Of a DNA stretch of 64,000 nucleotides, positions 1 through 7,982 are shown piece after piece. The notes beneath the pieces were generated by a model. It saw only the letters and a list, made by a program, of their open reading frames with translations, was not told where the DNA came from and made no database searches. The stretch is from positions 1,054,001-1,118,000 of the forward strand of contig NC_015865.1 of assembly GCF_000221185.1 (NCBI RefSeq). The letters are read 5' to 3'. Source of the DNA: Thermococcus sp. 4557. GTDB lineage: Archaea; Methanobacteriota_B; Thermococci; Thermococcales; Thermococcaceae. A program made the translations under genes and the position numbers. Every line of letters begins with the position of its first letter. Positions within the stretch are counted from its first letter, which is position 1.

Positions 1-1
1 C

Positions 2-1078
2 GAGACCCTGCTCCGCTACAACCTGCTGAGCGAGGAGGAAAAGGCCAGTGCCGTTGAACTGATAAGAAACGCCCAGCTTGACTACGGCCTCTGGGGCAAC
101 ACCGTCCTCGGTCCGCAGCCCTACGAAACGGCCCTCGCGGTCAAGGCCCTCCTCGACCTCGGCGTCCCCGCGAACGACCCCCTCATCCAGGCCGCCAAGG
201 AGTGGCTTCTCAGCATAAGCAACGGCGGCTGGGGAACCCACGTCACGACCCCGCACTTCTCGTACATGCTCAAACCGGACGTGCTGACCACCATAACGGT
301 CCTCGAAGCCCTAGAGAACGTGGCCACCCCCGAAGAGCTTGAACCCCACCTCCAGTGGCTCATGGACCAGAGAATAAACGGCGGCTGGGCCTATTGGAAG
401 GCCTACTACGTCTGGCAGGAGAACAGGGAGTACCCAGGAACCCCGAGCGTTGAGCTTACCGTGCGCGCCACCGACATGCTCCTCAGATACGGCCACAACT
501 ACACCTCCAAGACCCTTGACTTCGTTATGAACGCCAGGGACAGCGGGCTGATAAGGAACAAGCCCATCGAGACCGCGAACGCTGTGCTCTATCTCTGCCG
601 CTTCCAGTACATACCCCCAGTCAGCCTCAACGATGTGAGGGCAGAGCTCGACAGTGACATCTTTGAGGTCATCGCGCCCGGCATGGACAACGAGAGCGTG
701 GCGGAGATAGTGAACCGCCTGAGCGACACGTTCAGCGGCGGCTTCATCGCGGCTAACGGCACCGGAATCGGCGAGGGAAGCTACATCGTTCTCTCGAACT
801 TCAGTGGCTACAGTATAAGGGTCTACAACCCCTACCTGCCCTTCCACATAGACGGCGATAACGTTACCGTCGGCAACGTCACCGTTCCGCTGAACAAGTC
901 AGTTGTCCTCATACCCGGCAAGACACCGGAAGGGGTGGTGCTCTTCGTATTCTACGAGCCGGAGAACGAGGGGATAGCGAAGGACGTCTTCACCACGGGC
1001 TTCATCAAGTACATCGGCGGAAGCGCAATGGTGCTCGTCGTCGAGAACGGAAGGATAAAAGTAATAGCGGTGGGGTGA
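2..1078 (+). CDS. Prenyltransferase/terpene-cyclase-repeat protein, 3' part
   Basis: The reading frame is open from the window edge, so only the C-terminal 358 residues are visible and the start lies outside. Repeated motifs of the kind YGLWGNT, GGWGTH and GGWAYWK, separated by helical stretches with PYETALAVKALLDLG, are typical of the alpha/alpha-barrel repeats of prenyltransferases and squalene cyclases. Archaeal proteins with these repeats are often secreted or surface proteins and not enzymes; no catalytic DxDD motif is seen in this part. The last 100 residues are beta-rich with several N-x-S/T sequons, which suggests an extracellular domain. The stop lies 7 bases before the CetZ gene, so the two are probably co-transcribed. 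The fold is likely; the function is unknown. Confidence 0.7.
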   Translation, partial: ETLLRYNLLSEEEKASAVELIRNAQLDYGLWGNTVLGPQPYETALAVKALLDLGVPANDPLIQAAKEWLLSISNGGWGTHVTTPHFSYMLKPDVLTTITVLEALENVATPEELEPHLQWLMDQRINGGWAYWKAYYVWQENREYPGTPSVELTVRATDMLLRYGHNYTSKTLDFVMNARDSGLIRNKPIETANAVLYLCRFQYIPPVSLNDVRAELDSDIFEVIAPGMDNESVAEIVNRLSDTFSGGFIAANGTGIGEGSYIVLSNFSGYSIRVYNPYLPFHIDGDNVTVGNVTVPLNKSVVLIPGKTPEGVVLFVFYEPENEGIAKDVFTTGFIKYIGGSAMVLVVENGRIKVIAVG

Positions 1079-1085
1079 TAGAGAA

Positions 1086-2240
1086 GTGAGGGCTCTAATC
1101 ATCGGGGTCGGTCAGTGCGGAACTAAAATCGCCGACCTCTTTTCTCTTGTTGATTTTGAAACCCTTGCGATAAACACTTCCCGTGGGGACCTTGAATACC
1201 TCAAGCACGTTCCCCACGAGCGCAGGATACTCATCGGTGAGGGCATAACCGGGGGAAAGGGCGTCAACGCCAACCCCATACTCGGCAGAGAAGCCATGAA
1301 GCGCGACCTGCCCGTTGTGATGCGCAAGATAGGGTCAATAATAGGCTACGAGGACGTGGACATATTCTTCCTCACCTTCGGATTCGGCGGCGGAACCGGG
1401 GCCGGGGGGACGCCCATCCTCGCGGAGGCCCTGAAGGAGGAGTATCCCGACTCCCTCGTCGTCGCAATAGGGGCCCTTCCCCTCAGGGAGGAGGGCATCA
1501 GGCCAACAATCAACGCCGCCATAACCATAGACAAGCTCTCGAAGATAGCCGACTCCATAATCGCCATAGACAACAACAAGCTCCGCGGGAGCGGCGACGA
1601 CATAACCCACGCCTACGAGCGGATAAACTATACAATAGTCGAGCGCATAGCTTCCCTCCTGGCGCTCGTCGATGTTCCCGGCGAGCAGACCCTCGACGCG
1701 AGCGACCTGAAGTTCGTCCTCAAGGCGTTCGGCAGCTTCGCCACAGTGGGGTACGCAAAGGCCGAAGCGGGCAGGGTCAAGAGCCTCTCGCGCCTCATTA
1801 TAAAATCGTTCGAAAACGAGGGACTGTACCTCGACGCCAACATAGAGTCCGCGCTCTACGGCCTCGTGGCGGTCCACGGGCCCCCGGAGGTCCTGAAGGC
1901 AGGGGATATCTTTGAAGCGCTCGACTATCTCACCAACAAAATAAAGGGAAAGCAGATATTCCGCGGCTTCTACCCCGACCCGCGCGAGAGGGAGGTCGAG
2001 GTTGTAACCCTCCTCAGCGGCATCTACGACAGCAAGAGCATAGAGGACATCATAATCACCGCCAGAAACTACGCCCAGTCGTTTATGAAGGCAAAAGAGG
2101 AAGCAGAAAGCCGGAAAAAAGAGCTTCTGAGCGGTCTGCCGGATTTCGACGACGTCTATCCCTCAGGTGACGTATACGAGGGGACGTTCCCCGACGTGAA
2201 CGAGGTGGCAAAGAGGCTGAGGAGGGGAAAGGATGACTGA
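1086..2240 (+). CDS. cetZ: CetZ/FtsZ-like tubulin-superfamily GTPase
   Basis: A 384-residue protein with a GTG start preceded by a GGTGA-type ribosome binding site that overlaps the end of the upstream gene. The N-terminal GVGQCGTK (residues 7-14) and the tubulin signature GGGTGAG (101-107) form the nucleotide-binding site of the tubulin/FtsZ fold. Overall length and the absence of an FtsZ-type C-terminal tail fit the archaeal CetZ group, members of which control cell shape and motility in haloarchaea. It lies between a surface-type repeat protein and a run of pilin-like genes, overlapping the next gene by 8 bases. A role in positioning or shaping an envelope structure is inference from context. 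The family call is firm, the CetZ subgroup less so. Confidence 0.85.
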   Translation: MRALIIGVGQCGTKIADLFSLVDFETLAINTSRGDLEYLKHVPHERRILIGEGITGGKGVNANPILGREAMKRDLPVVMRKIGSIIGYEDVDIFFLTFGFGGGTGAGGTPILAEALKEEYPDSLVVAIGALPLREEGIRPTINAAITIDKLSKIADSIIAIDNNKLRGSGDDITHAYERINYTIVERIASLLALVDVPGEQTLDASDLKFVLKAFGSFATVGYAKAEAGRVKSLSRLIIKSFENEGLYLDANIESALYGLVAVHGPPEVLKAGDIFEALDYLTNKIKGKQIFRGFYPDPREREVEVVTLLSGIYDSKSIEDIIITARNYAQSFMKAKEEAESRKKELLSGLPDFDDVYPSGDVYEGTFPDVNEVAKRLRRGKDD

Positions 2241-2862
2241 CCCTGTGAAAGACTCCGTCGAAGTGGCCCTCGACCTTGACGAGAAGGAGGTCTACTCCCA
2301 CATAGCCCACGAGAGCGCCGAGGACATCATCAGGATTATCTCCTCCCTCGATGCCGAGAGGGCGAAGCTCCACGGGGAGGTCATCTACTACAAGGACGAC
2401 TGGGACGACCTCATCAGGGAGAGGATGGCAAAGGGAAAGCGCCACACCGCCTTTGACTTCTACAACCCTGCACTCCTCGACATCTGGGAGGCAAAGGTCA
2501 GGGAGCTGAAGGAGCTCAAAAAGAAGGAGAAACTCGGCTACGCCCTGCTCGCGGCGGTACTCGCCCTGACCGGGGCTGCATCGGTTATGACCGGCCAGGC
2601 CTACGTCCTCCTCGGCATGGCACTGCTGCCGCTGGCGGTTCTCATACGCGACCGCGGCAGGGACAGATCCGACCTGATATACTACGAACTCACGCAGTTT
2701 TTCATCGACGAGCTGGGCGAACTCGTCAGAAAGCACAACCTCCAGCCCGAGCGCTACAAGTTCAAAATATTCAGCGGTGATTACTTCGGTATCGAGGCCA
2801 GAAAACTCGGAACGGGCCTTTTCGCGGTAGTAACGGCCGAAAAATCCAAGGGCAACCATTAA
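2233..2862 (+). CDS. Conserved two-helix membrane protein, unknown function
   Basis: A 209-residue protein starting at an ATG that overlaps the cetZ stop by 8 bases. It has an acidic, probably coiled N-terminal half (about residues 1-95), then two adjacent hydrophobic segments at roughly 100-138 joined by a short turn, then a basic RDRGRDRSD stretch and a C-terminal cytoplasmic-looking domain. I do not recognise the family. The tight overlap with cetZ suggests the two products work together, possibly as a membrane anchor for the GTPase; this is inference only. Confidence 0.65.
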   Translation: MTDPVKDSVEVALDLDEKEVYSHIAHESAEDIIRIISSLDAERAKLHGEVIYYKDDWDDLIRERMAKGKRHTAFDFYNPALLDIWEAKVRELKELKKKEKLGYALLAAVLALTGAASVMTGQAYVLLGMALLPLAVLIRDRGRDRSDLIYYELTQFFIDELGELVRKHNLQPERYKFKIFSGDYFGIEARKLGTGLFAVVTAEKSKGNH

Positions 2863-2868
2863 ATAGAT
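2857..2868 (+). promoter_or_regulatory. Putative TATA box of the pilin-like operon
   Basis: The sequence ATTAAATAG lies at the 3' end of the upstream gene, about 40 bases before the ATG of the first pilin-like gene. This spacing fits an archaeal TATA box with transcription starting near 2888. It could let the surface-protein genes be expressed separately from cetZ. Weak by itself. Confidence 0.35.
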
Positions 2869-2902
2869 GTTCAAAGATATACCAGTAGTGAGGGGAGAAA
2901 AC

Positions 2903-3454
2903 ATGAAGATTGCGAGACGCGGCCAGGTGTCACTTGAATTTATGCTCGTGTTCGGGATAATGCTCATACTTCTGATTTACTCAGTCAACAGCATCACATT
3001 CCAGCAGGGTTCGACTTCAACGGAGACCCTTAAAATGCAGGTGCTCCTCGAGGAGAAGAGCCTCGCCAACGCGATAGCCGGCACCGTGGCGCAGGTGTAC
3101 TCTCAAGGGCCGGGTGCGAAGTCCACCACCTATGTAAAGGTCACCTACCTCGCCGAGCCAGACTACCTGCAGAAAGCCTTTGGCTCCGCGAAGGTGACGA
3201 TAGGGGGAAACGAAGACTCCATGCTCGTATGGGTGGGGGACAGCTCTGTTACAAGCGGGGCAAATAAGAACACCGTATCCACCGAGGTTCCCTACAGCCT
3301 GGAAGACTTCGATGACCTCTCGTTTTCGGACGGCCTCCCTTCGAAGTCCATAAGGATAGTAGTTACGTGGGATCCAAGCGAGGATGAAGGATGGAGCAAA
3401 AATGTCGCCGGCGACTATCTCGAAATCACGATAAACATCAATCCCGGTGGGTGA
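2903..3454 (+). CDS. Pilin-like protein with class III signal peptide
   Basis: The start chosen is the ATG at 2903, preceded by GAGGGGAG, and not the in-frame ATG at 2867, because this gives a proper N-terminus, MKIARRGQVSLEF, followed by a 20-residue hydrophobic helix. RRGQVSLEF matches the archaeal class III signal peptide (Q-x-S-x-E), cut by the prepilin peptidase FlaK/PibD between G and Q. The mature protein (183 aa in all) has a pilin-like N-terminal helix and a beta-rich soluble domain. It is the first of three small proteins of this type in a row. It probably forms or caps a type IV pilus-like surface filament; the precise role is unknown. Confidence 0.8.
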   Translation: MKIARRGQVSLEFMLVFGIMLILLIYSVNSITFQQGSTSTETLKMQVLLEEKSLANAIAGTVAQVYSQGPGAKSTTYVKVTYLAEPDYLQKAFGSAKVTIGGNEDSMLVWVGDSSVTSGANKNTVSTEVPYSLEDFDDLSFSDGLPSKSIRIVVTWDPSEDEGWSKNVAGDYLEITININPGG

Positions 3455-3456
3455 CG

Positions 3457-3900
3457 ATGAGGCGGGGCCAGATAAGTCTTGACTTCCTGTTTGCGGTCAC
3501 TTTGGTAATGATCACGATGCTCAATGTGGTTTACATAGCCAACAGCGAAAGGGGCAACGCGGAGACCTTCGATACCGTGTCAAGGCTCAAGGTGTTCTCA
3601 GTGGACGTGAGGGACACCGTGGCCAAGGTGTACGCCTCAGGGGATGGATTCAGCGTTAGAAAAACCGCCCCGTTTACCCTCAAAAGCGGAGAGAAGATAG
3701 TGGTGAGACTAAAAGCTGACGACAACACGATAACAGTGATCGGAATAATCGGGGGAAAACGGTACACGATAGTCCAGAAGAGCCCGGTCCCGATATACCA
3801 GGATGATTCAATACAGCTCAGCTCGAACAGGGCCGAGATATGGATAGTGGCCAGAGAGGAGGAGGGGAAGACGTATGTCGAGCTCCAGGCCTCGCCGTAG
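3457..3900 (+). CDS. Pilin-like protein with class III signal peptide
   Basis: The start is the ATG at 3457, two bases after the previous stop; upstream in-frame starts lie inside the previous gene. The 147-residue product begins MRRGQISLDF and continues into a hydrophobic helix, a class III signal peptide with D in place of the usual E at position +5. The rest is predicted beta-rich with a KRYTIVQKSP segment. It is a minor-pilin-like subunit by size and position. Its stop lies 26 bases inside the next gene. Confidence 0.78.
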   Translation: MRRGQISLDFLFAVTLVMITMLNVVYIANSERGNAETFDTVSRLKVFSVDVRDTVAKVYASGDGFSVRKTAPFTLKSGEKIVVRLKADDNTITVIGIIGGKRYTIVQKSPVPIYQDDSIQLSSNRAEIWIVAREEEGKTYVELQASP

Positions 3901-4357
3901 GGGTCAGACCGCGCTGGAGGTTCTCTTCATAATGGGGATAATCCTAACGGGGATAGTCATCATAACCCCCTCCTATCTTAACGAAAACAGAAGTGCATCC
4001 CTGGTAACGTACGTCAGAAACTCCGCCACGAGTGCATGCGCATACCTCAACTCGGGGGTCGCAACAAACGACAACCAGTACCGCGTTCTCAACAGGATCA
4101 TCACGGCCTCAAACTACACCTCCAAATCGTTCCGCGTTGTTTCCATCACCTCAAGCGAAAGCGGGGACACCATAACGATAAACATACGGATAGAGTATTC
4201 TGGAAACATCGACCTGAAGAACGGCGGCATCGCGGGAAGGATAAAAACCTTCATAACCCGCGACTTAGTGGCTCACAGCGACGCTAGACTCAGCGGGGGA
4301 ACCCTCTACTACGGGGACAAGAAGGTCGTCATCAAGGTAAAAGTGGTGAGATCATGA
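3875..4357 (+). CDS. Pilin-like protein with class III signal peptide
   Basis: A 160-residue protein whose ATG is preceded by GGAGGGGAAG and overlaps the upstream gene by 26 bases. The N-terminus RRRGQTALEVLF is a class III signal peptide with cleavage expected between G and Q, followed by a hydrophobic helix (about residues 15-32). The stop overlaps the next start as ATGA, so translation is coupled. Probably a minor pilin-like subunit of the same filament as its neighbours. Confidence 0.78.
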   Translation: MSSSRPRRRGQTALEVLFIMGIILTGIVIITPSYLNENRSASLVTYVRNSATSACAYLNSGVATNDNQYRVLNRIITASNYTSKSFRVVSITSSESGDTITINIRIEYSGNIDLKNGGIAGRIKTFITRDLVAHSDARLSGGTLYYGDKKVVIKVKVVRS

Positions 4358-5841
4358 GGCGAAAGGGACAAATATTTTCGCTGGACGCAATGCTGTCCCT
4401 TATAATGGTGGTAATGATAATCGGAATGATCAGCACCACTTCAACCGCGTTAAAGAGCGAGATAACCACGATGGTGGGCTGGTACGAGAGGAGCAACGTT
4501 GGAGACGACATTCTGGACATCCTGGTAAAGACCCCCGGGGATCCGGAGGATTGGGAAACCGACCCCTCCACGCTCATCCACCTGGGTCTTGAGAACCCAT
4601 CCTATCCAGATACAATCGATTTCAAGAAGGTGGAGGCGCTCAACAACGCCTACCTAGACAATGACGATGCCATCAGGAGGGCGCTGCTCAACCTCAGCAT
4701 GGGGAGGGACTTCAGCCTCGGCCTTTTCCTCACGAAGATCGAGATCAGCGGTGACGTAACGGTCATTCCCCCCAATACCGAGGGCTCCGTGGACGTAGAA
4801 GAGGAAAGCCAGGTCTCAATATCCCAGACAAACGGCTTCGCCTTTGGTAGGCCTGTGATAGCGGAGTGGATGAACCCGGAGAGGTCAGATGCAGAGGGGA
4901 CCGGAAATATAGACCACGTGATAAACATAACTGCCGGGGAGAGCTTTGTGTTCAAACTGACCGGCGACAACACCAACGTTAGGATTATTGTACATGAACC
5001 CGGATCAGGCCAGCCCAGCAGGTACGATATCCCTTCCGGGGTTGTCGTCCATATCGACGTGGATACTGGGTACCTCCTGATAGGGTGGACGAAGCTGAGC
5101 GACGGGACGTACAAGATCTGGATACCATACAAACCCGGAAACCCCGTCTGGACAACGTGGTCCGGCACAATCTGGTGGGGTCAGCAGGGAGGGGTATCAT
5201 CCTCGGACCTCAACATAAGGTACGTGTACGCAACAGAGGTGACCCACGCCGACTACAACATCACACTGGTAAACGGGAAGTTCATGTACGACCCGACGGA
5301 GGTCGGAAAATCCATGGAAAAATCCCCCTGGATCACGTATTCCGAGAGGCGCGTTCCCATGAGCAAGATTGTGTACTCCAGCCAGTACACCGTAGCGCCT
5401 TCCGGCCTTCCAAAGGAGCTGTACGTTGGAACCATATACAATCCAATACCAGAATACATGAGCCTCAAGGTCCAGTTCGATGATCCCGGCTACATAGTAA
5501 TGGTAGCCTGGCTGAGGGGCACAAACGTCTCGGGCTACTCCGTAATGGCGGCGTACCGGGGTGAATCGGACCCCACAATGAGGGCAATCATAAACCAGAC
5601 CATAAATGGGAACACCATAGTGAAGTACTACTCATCGCAGAGTCCAGACTACATCGTCATACCCTGGAAGGACTTCCTGACCACGATCAAACCAGGTGAG
5701 AACCTCGACGTGTATGTGTGGGTGTACAAGATGAGCAACGTTGATTCCCTAACCGTAACCGACCTCAGTGGCATAAGCACCCTTATGAAACCCCAGACGA
5801 GTCTGGCGGTGTTAAGACTTCGCGTGTGGGATGAACCATGA
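4354..5841 (+). CDS. Large envelope protein with pilin-like N-terminus
   Basis: A 495-residue protein whose ATGA start overlaps the preceding stop. It begins MRRKGQIFSLDAMLSL, a variant of the class III signal in which two extra residues follow GQ, then a hydrophobic helix to about residue 30. The remainder is a long beta-rich, N-x-S/T-containing domain that looks extracellular. It lacks a second membrane segment. It may be a filament-tip adhesin or scaffold anchored by its N-terminal helix. I do not recognise a named domain. Confidence 0.7.
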   Translation: MRRKGQIFSLDAMLSLIMVVMIIGMISTTSTALKSEITTMVGWYERSNVGDDILDILVKTPGDPEDWETDPSTLIHLGLENPSYPDTIDFKKVEALNNAYLDNDDAIRRALLNLSMGRDFSLGLFLTKIEISGDVTVIPPNTEGSVDVEEESQVSISQTNGFAFGRPVIAEWMNPERSDAEGTGNIDHVINITAGESFVFKLTGDNTNVRIIVHEPGSGQPSRYDIPSGVVVHIDVDTGYLLIGWTKLSDGTYKIWIPYKPGNPVWTTWSGTIWWGQQGGVSSSDLNIRYVYATEVTHADYNITLVNGKFMYDPTEVGKSMEKSPWITYSERRVPMSKIVYSSQYTVAPSGLPKELYVGTIYNPIPEYMSLKVQFDDPGYIVMVAWLRGTNVSGYSVMAAYRGESDPTMRAIINQTINGNTIVKYYSSQSPDYIVIPWKDFLTTIKPGENLDVYVWVYKMSNVDSLTVTDLSGISTLMKPQTSLAVLRLRVWDEP

Positions 5842-7982
5842 GGAGAAGGGGTTTCATGTTCACACTTGACGCGGTTCTCGCCATACTGCTGGTTACCATG
5901 TTCGTGGTCAGCATGGTGCAGGTGACCAGCACATCAAGTCAGGTGTACTCGACATATATGCGCTCCCAGGACAAATACCTGGCGGAAGACACGCTGACGA
6001 TGCTTAGAACCCTCCCGCTGAGGGAGCTCGTCCCACCTGACAAGCTGGAGTCCTGGATGAGCGGTCCTGATCCCATTCTCAACACCACCCTGGTAACGCC
6101 GGACATGTCTCCGATAGACATAGTTTCAACGTACTGGGCCACGGATCCCATCTATCCGGGGGTTGACTTCAAACACAAGGCAGAGATGATAATGGGCTAC
6201 GTCCTCAACAACACCCTGAAGGGCTACAACTACGAGATGATGATAAACAACTACACCAGCCCGTACCTTAAGAAGACCGGTTCCGACTCCTCAGTCGCCC
6301 CGGATGTCATTCCCGCAACGCTCCTGATAAGCGGCTACGCCTACAACCAGACCCCCAGGGGCTACATGGCGAGGGCGTTCCTTACGAAAGCTGAGTACAC
6401 GAGGCAGGACATCTTTGGTATACAGAGGGTTCTGGCGAGGTGCCATTACGCTGATGAATACGGATGGGCTCAGGCTAACACGCTGACGGTCCAGAGCCAC
6501 TTCAGACTTCCAAACGATGCGGACATAGAAAACGCCGACATTAGGCTTGTGGCAAGAACGGGATACCAGACATCATCCTTTGACCTGAACGGACATTCCC
6601 TGGGTACTGGCTACTACAGCAACATCAAAGGATACCTGCAGGGTGGGGATAACGTTCTAACGGCCACATTTTCAACCCAGTACAGTACCAGGTACTGCTA
6701 CGAGCTAGGATACGGTAGTGGTTCCTTGATGTACGTCAAGTACTCCACCAACACCACAAGTTTTCAGCTCTTTGACCCGGTGAGGCGTTACGGAGAGCTC
6801 TACGACGTTACGAGCTACACGGGGATATACTACCTCAATGCCCTCTTCGCACCGGGAAACATCACGGGAATATCACTACACCTCGTCACAGAGGGAGTCC
6901 ACAATATCAACATCTACTACTCATACTGTTCAAACAACTATTGGATTGCACACAGAGAGGTACCAACTACTGGAGTACAGACAGTCGATATAAGCGCACA
7001 GGAAATTGAGCAGAACCTGACCGCGTGGGGGTTCAGCCTCAACGACCTGTCCAAGACGTACTTCAAGATCGTAATCGCCCTTGACGCCGAATGGGATGAG
7101 CAGCACAGGTATTTCGTGTATGATACCACAGGCAGGGAAAGGCACCTCTACGGAAACGGGCAGTCGTGGATACGGATAGATTACGTTCCAAGGACTGTAG
7201 TCAGCAGGTACGCGATACCCCTTTCTATATTCAAGAACTACAACCAGATAAGCTACGGCGGTACCTGCTACGGGATAAGATGCCAAAGGATGAGCTTCTC
7301 CTACACCCTGCCCCCCAAGTCCATCCCCTGGTACGTTGACGTATGGACGGCCATCCAGTTCACAACCTTTACCCCCACCGCAACGACGACGCTGTCCGAA
7401 AACGGCCAGGTATTCTACGATGACTATTCCGATATCTACATGATAAGGGTCGGATACTCCCAGCTGAACGATAACATGATGGTACCGGGCCAGTCGAACA
7501 CCTACGTGGCTGAAAGCTCGGACTCATACCAGTACGGATTCAGAAAAGGTGAGAGCAGGGCAATAATCAACTACTTCATAGAGGGCTACGCGGGTTACGG
7601 AGACGTCTTTCCAAAGCCCCTCCAGGGATATCCCGGCTACAATGGGTACCGGCTCACGTACTACTACTCAAAGGGAGGCGGCACGTACGAGCGCACGATA
7701 CTGATAGGAGACTCCCCATACCTTGACATAACGGTGGATGATCTCGACCCAACCAAATACGCGGTCGATGATGCTATACTCCGGCTGTTCAACAACCTCA
7801 ACTTCCTGGCAGACACGGATCCCAACGGGTGGAAGAGCCAGCCTTTCGATGGGTCCCAGAATAACCCGATAGACGTTGACCTGCCGGAGAGCGTTAGGAT
7901 AGACTTCGTCTCCATGGGCAACATTCCAGGACTGTTCGAACCAATATCGATAACCCTTCGCGTCTGGAGGGAAGAGAGATGA
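5838..7982 (+). CDS. Large envelope protein with pilin-like N-terminus
   Basis: A 714-residue protein joined to the previous gene by an ATGA overlap. It starts MRRRGFMFTLDAVLAI followed by a hydrophobic helix. This resembles the upstream class III signals, but the GQ is replaced by GF, so prepilin peptidase processing is uncertain. The body is rich in Tyr, Asn, Ser and Thr with many sequons and looks like a beta-sandwich surface protein. Two regions (near residues 220-285 and 500-560) look like jelly-roll modules, though I cannot name them. Likely surface exposed, function unknown. Confidence 0.68.
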   Translation: MRRRGFMFTLDAVLAILLVTMFVVSMVQVTSTSSQVYSTYMRSQDKYLAEDTLTMLRTLPLRELVPPDKLESWMSGPDPILNTTLVTPDMSPIDIVSTYWATDPIYPGVDFKHKAEMIMGYVLNNTLKGYNYEMMINNYTSPYLKKTGSDSSVAPDVIPATLLISGYAYNQTPRGYMARAFLTKAEYTRQDIFGIQRVLARCHYADEYGWAQANTLTVQSHFRLPNDADIENADIRLVARTGYQTSSFDLNGHSLGTGYYSNIKGYLQGGDNVLTATFSTQYSTRYCYELGYGSGSLMYVKYSTNTTSFQLFDPVRRYGELYDVTSYTGIYYLNALFAPGNITGISLHLVTEGVHNINIYYSYCSNNYWIAHREVPTTGVQTVDISAQEIEQNLTAWGFSLNDLSKTYFKIVIALDAEWDEQHRYFVYDTTGRERHLYGNGQSWIRIDYVPRTVVSRYAIPLSIFKNYNQISYGGTCYGIRCQRMSFSYTLPPKSIPWYVDVWTAIQFTTFTPTATTTLSENGQVFYDDYSDIYMIRVGYSQLNDNMMVPGQSNTYVAESSDSYQYGFRKGESRAIINYFIEGYAGYGDVFPKPLQGYPGYNGYRLTYYYSKGGGTYERTILIGDSPYLDITVDDLDPTKYAVDDAILRLFNNLNFLADTDPNGWKSQPFDGSQNNPIDVDLPESVRIDFVSMGNIPGLFEPISITLRVWREER

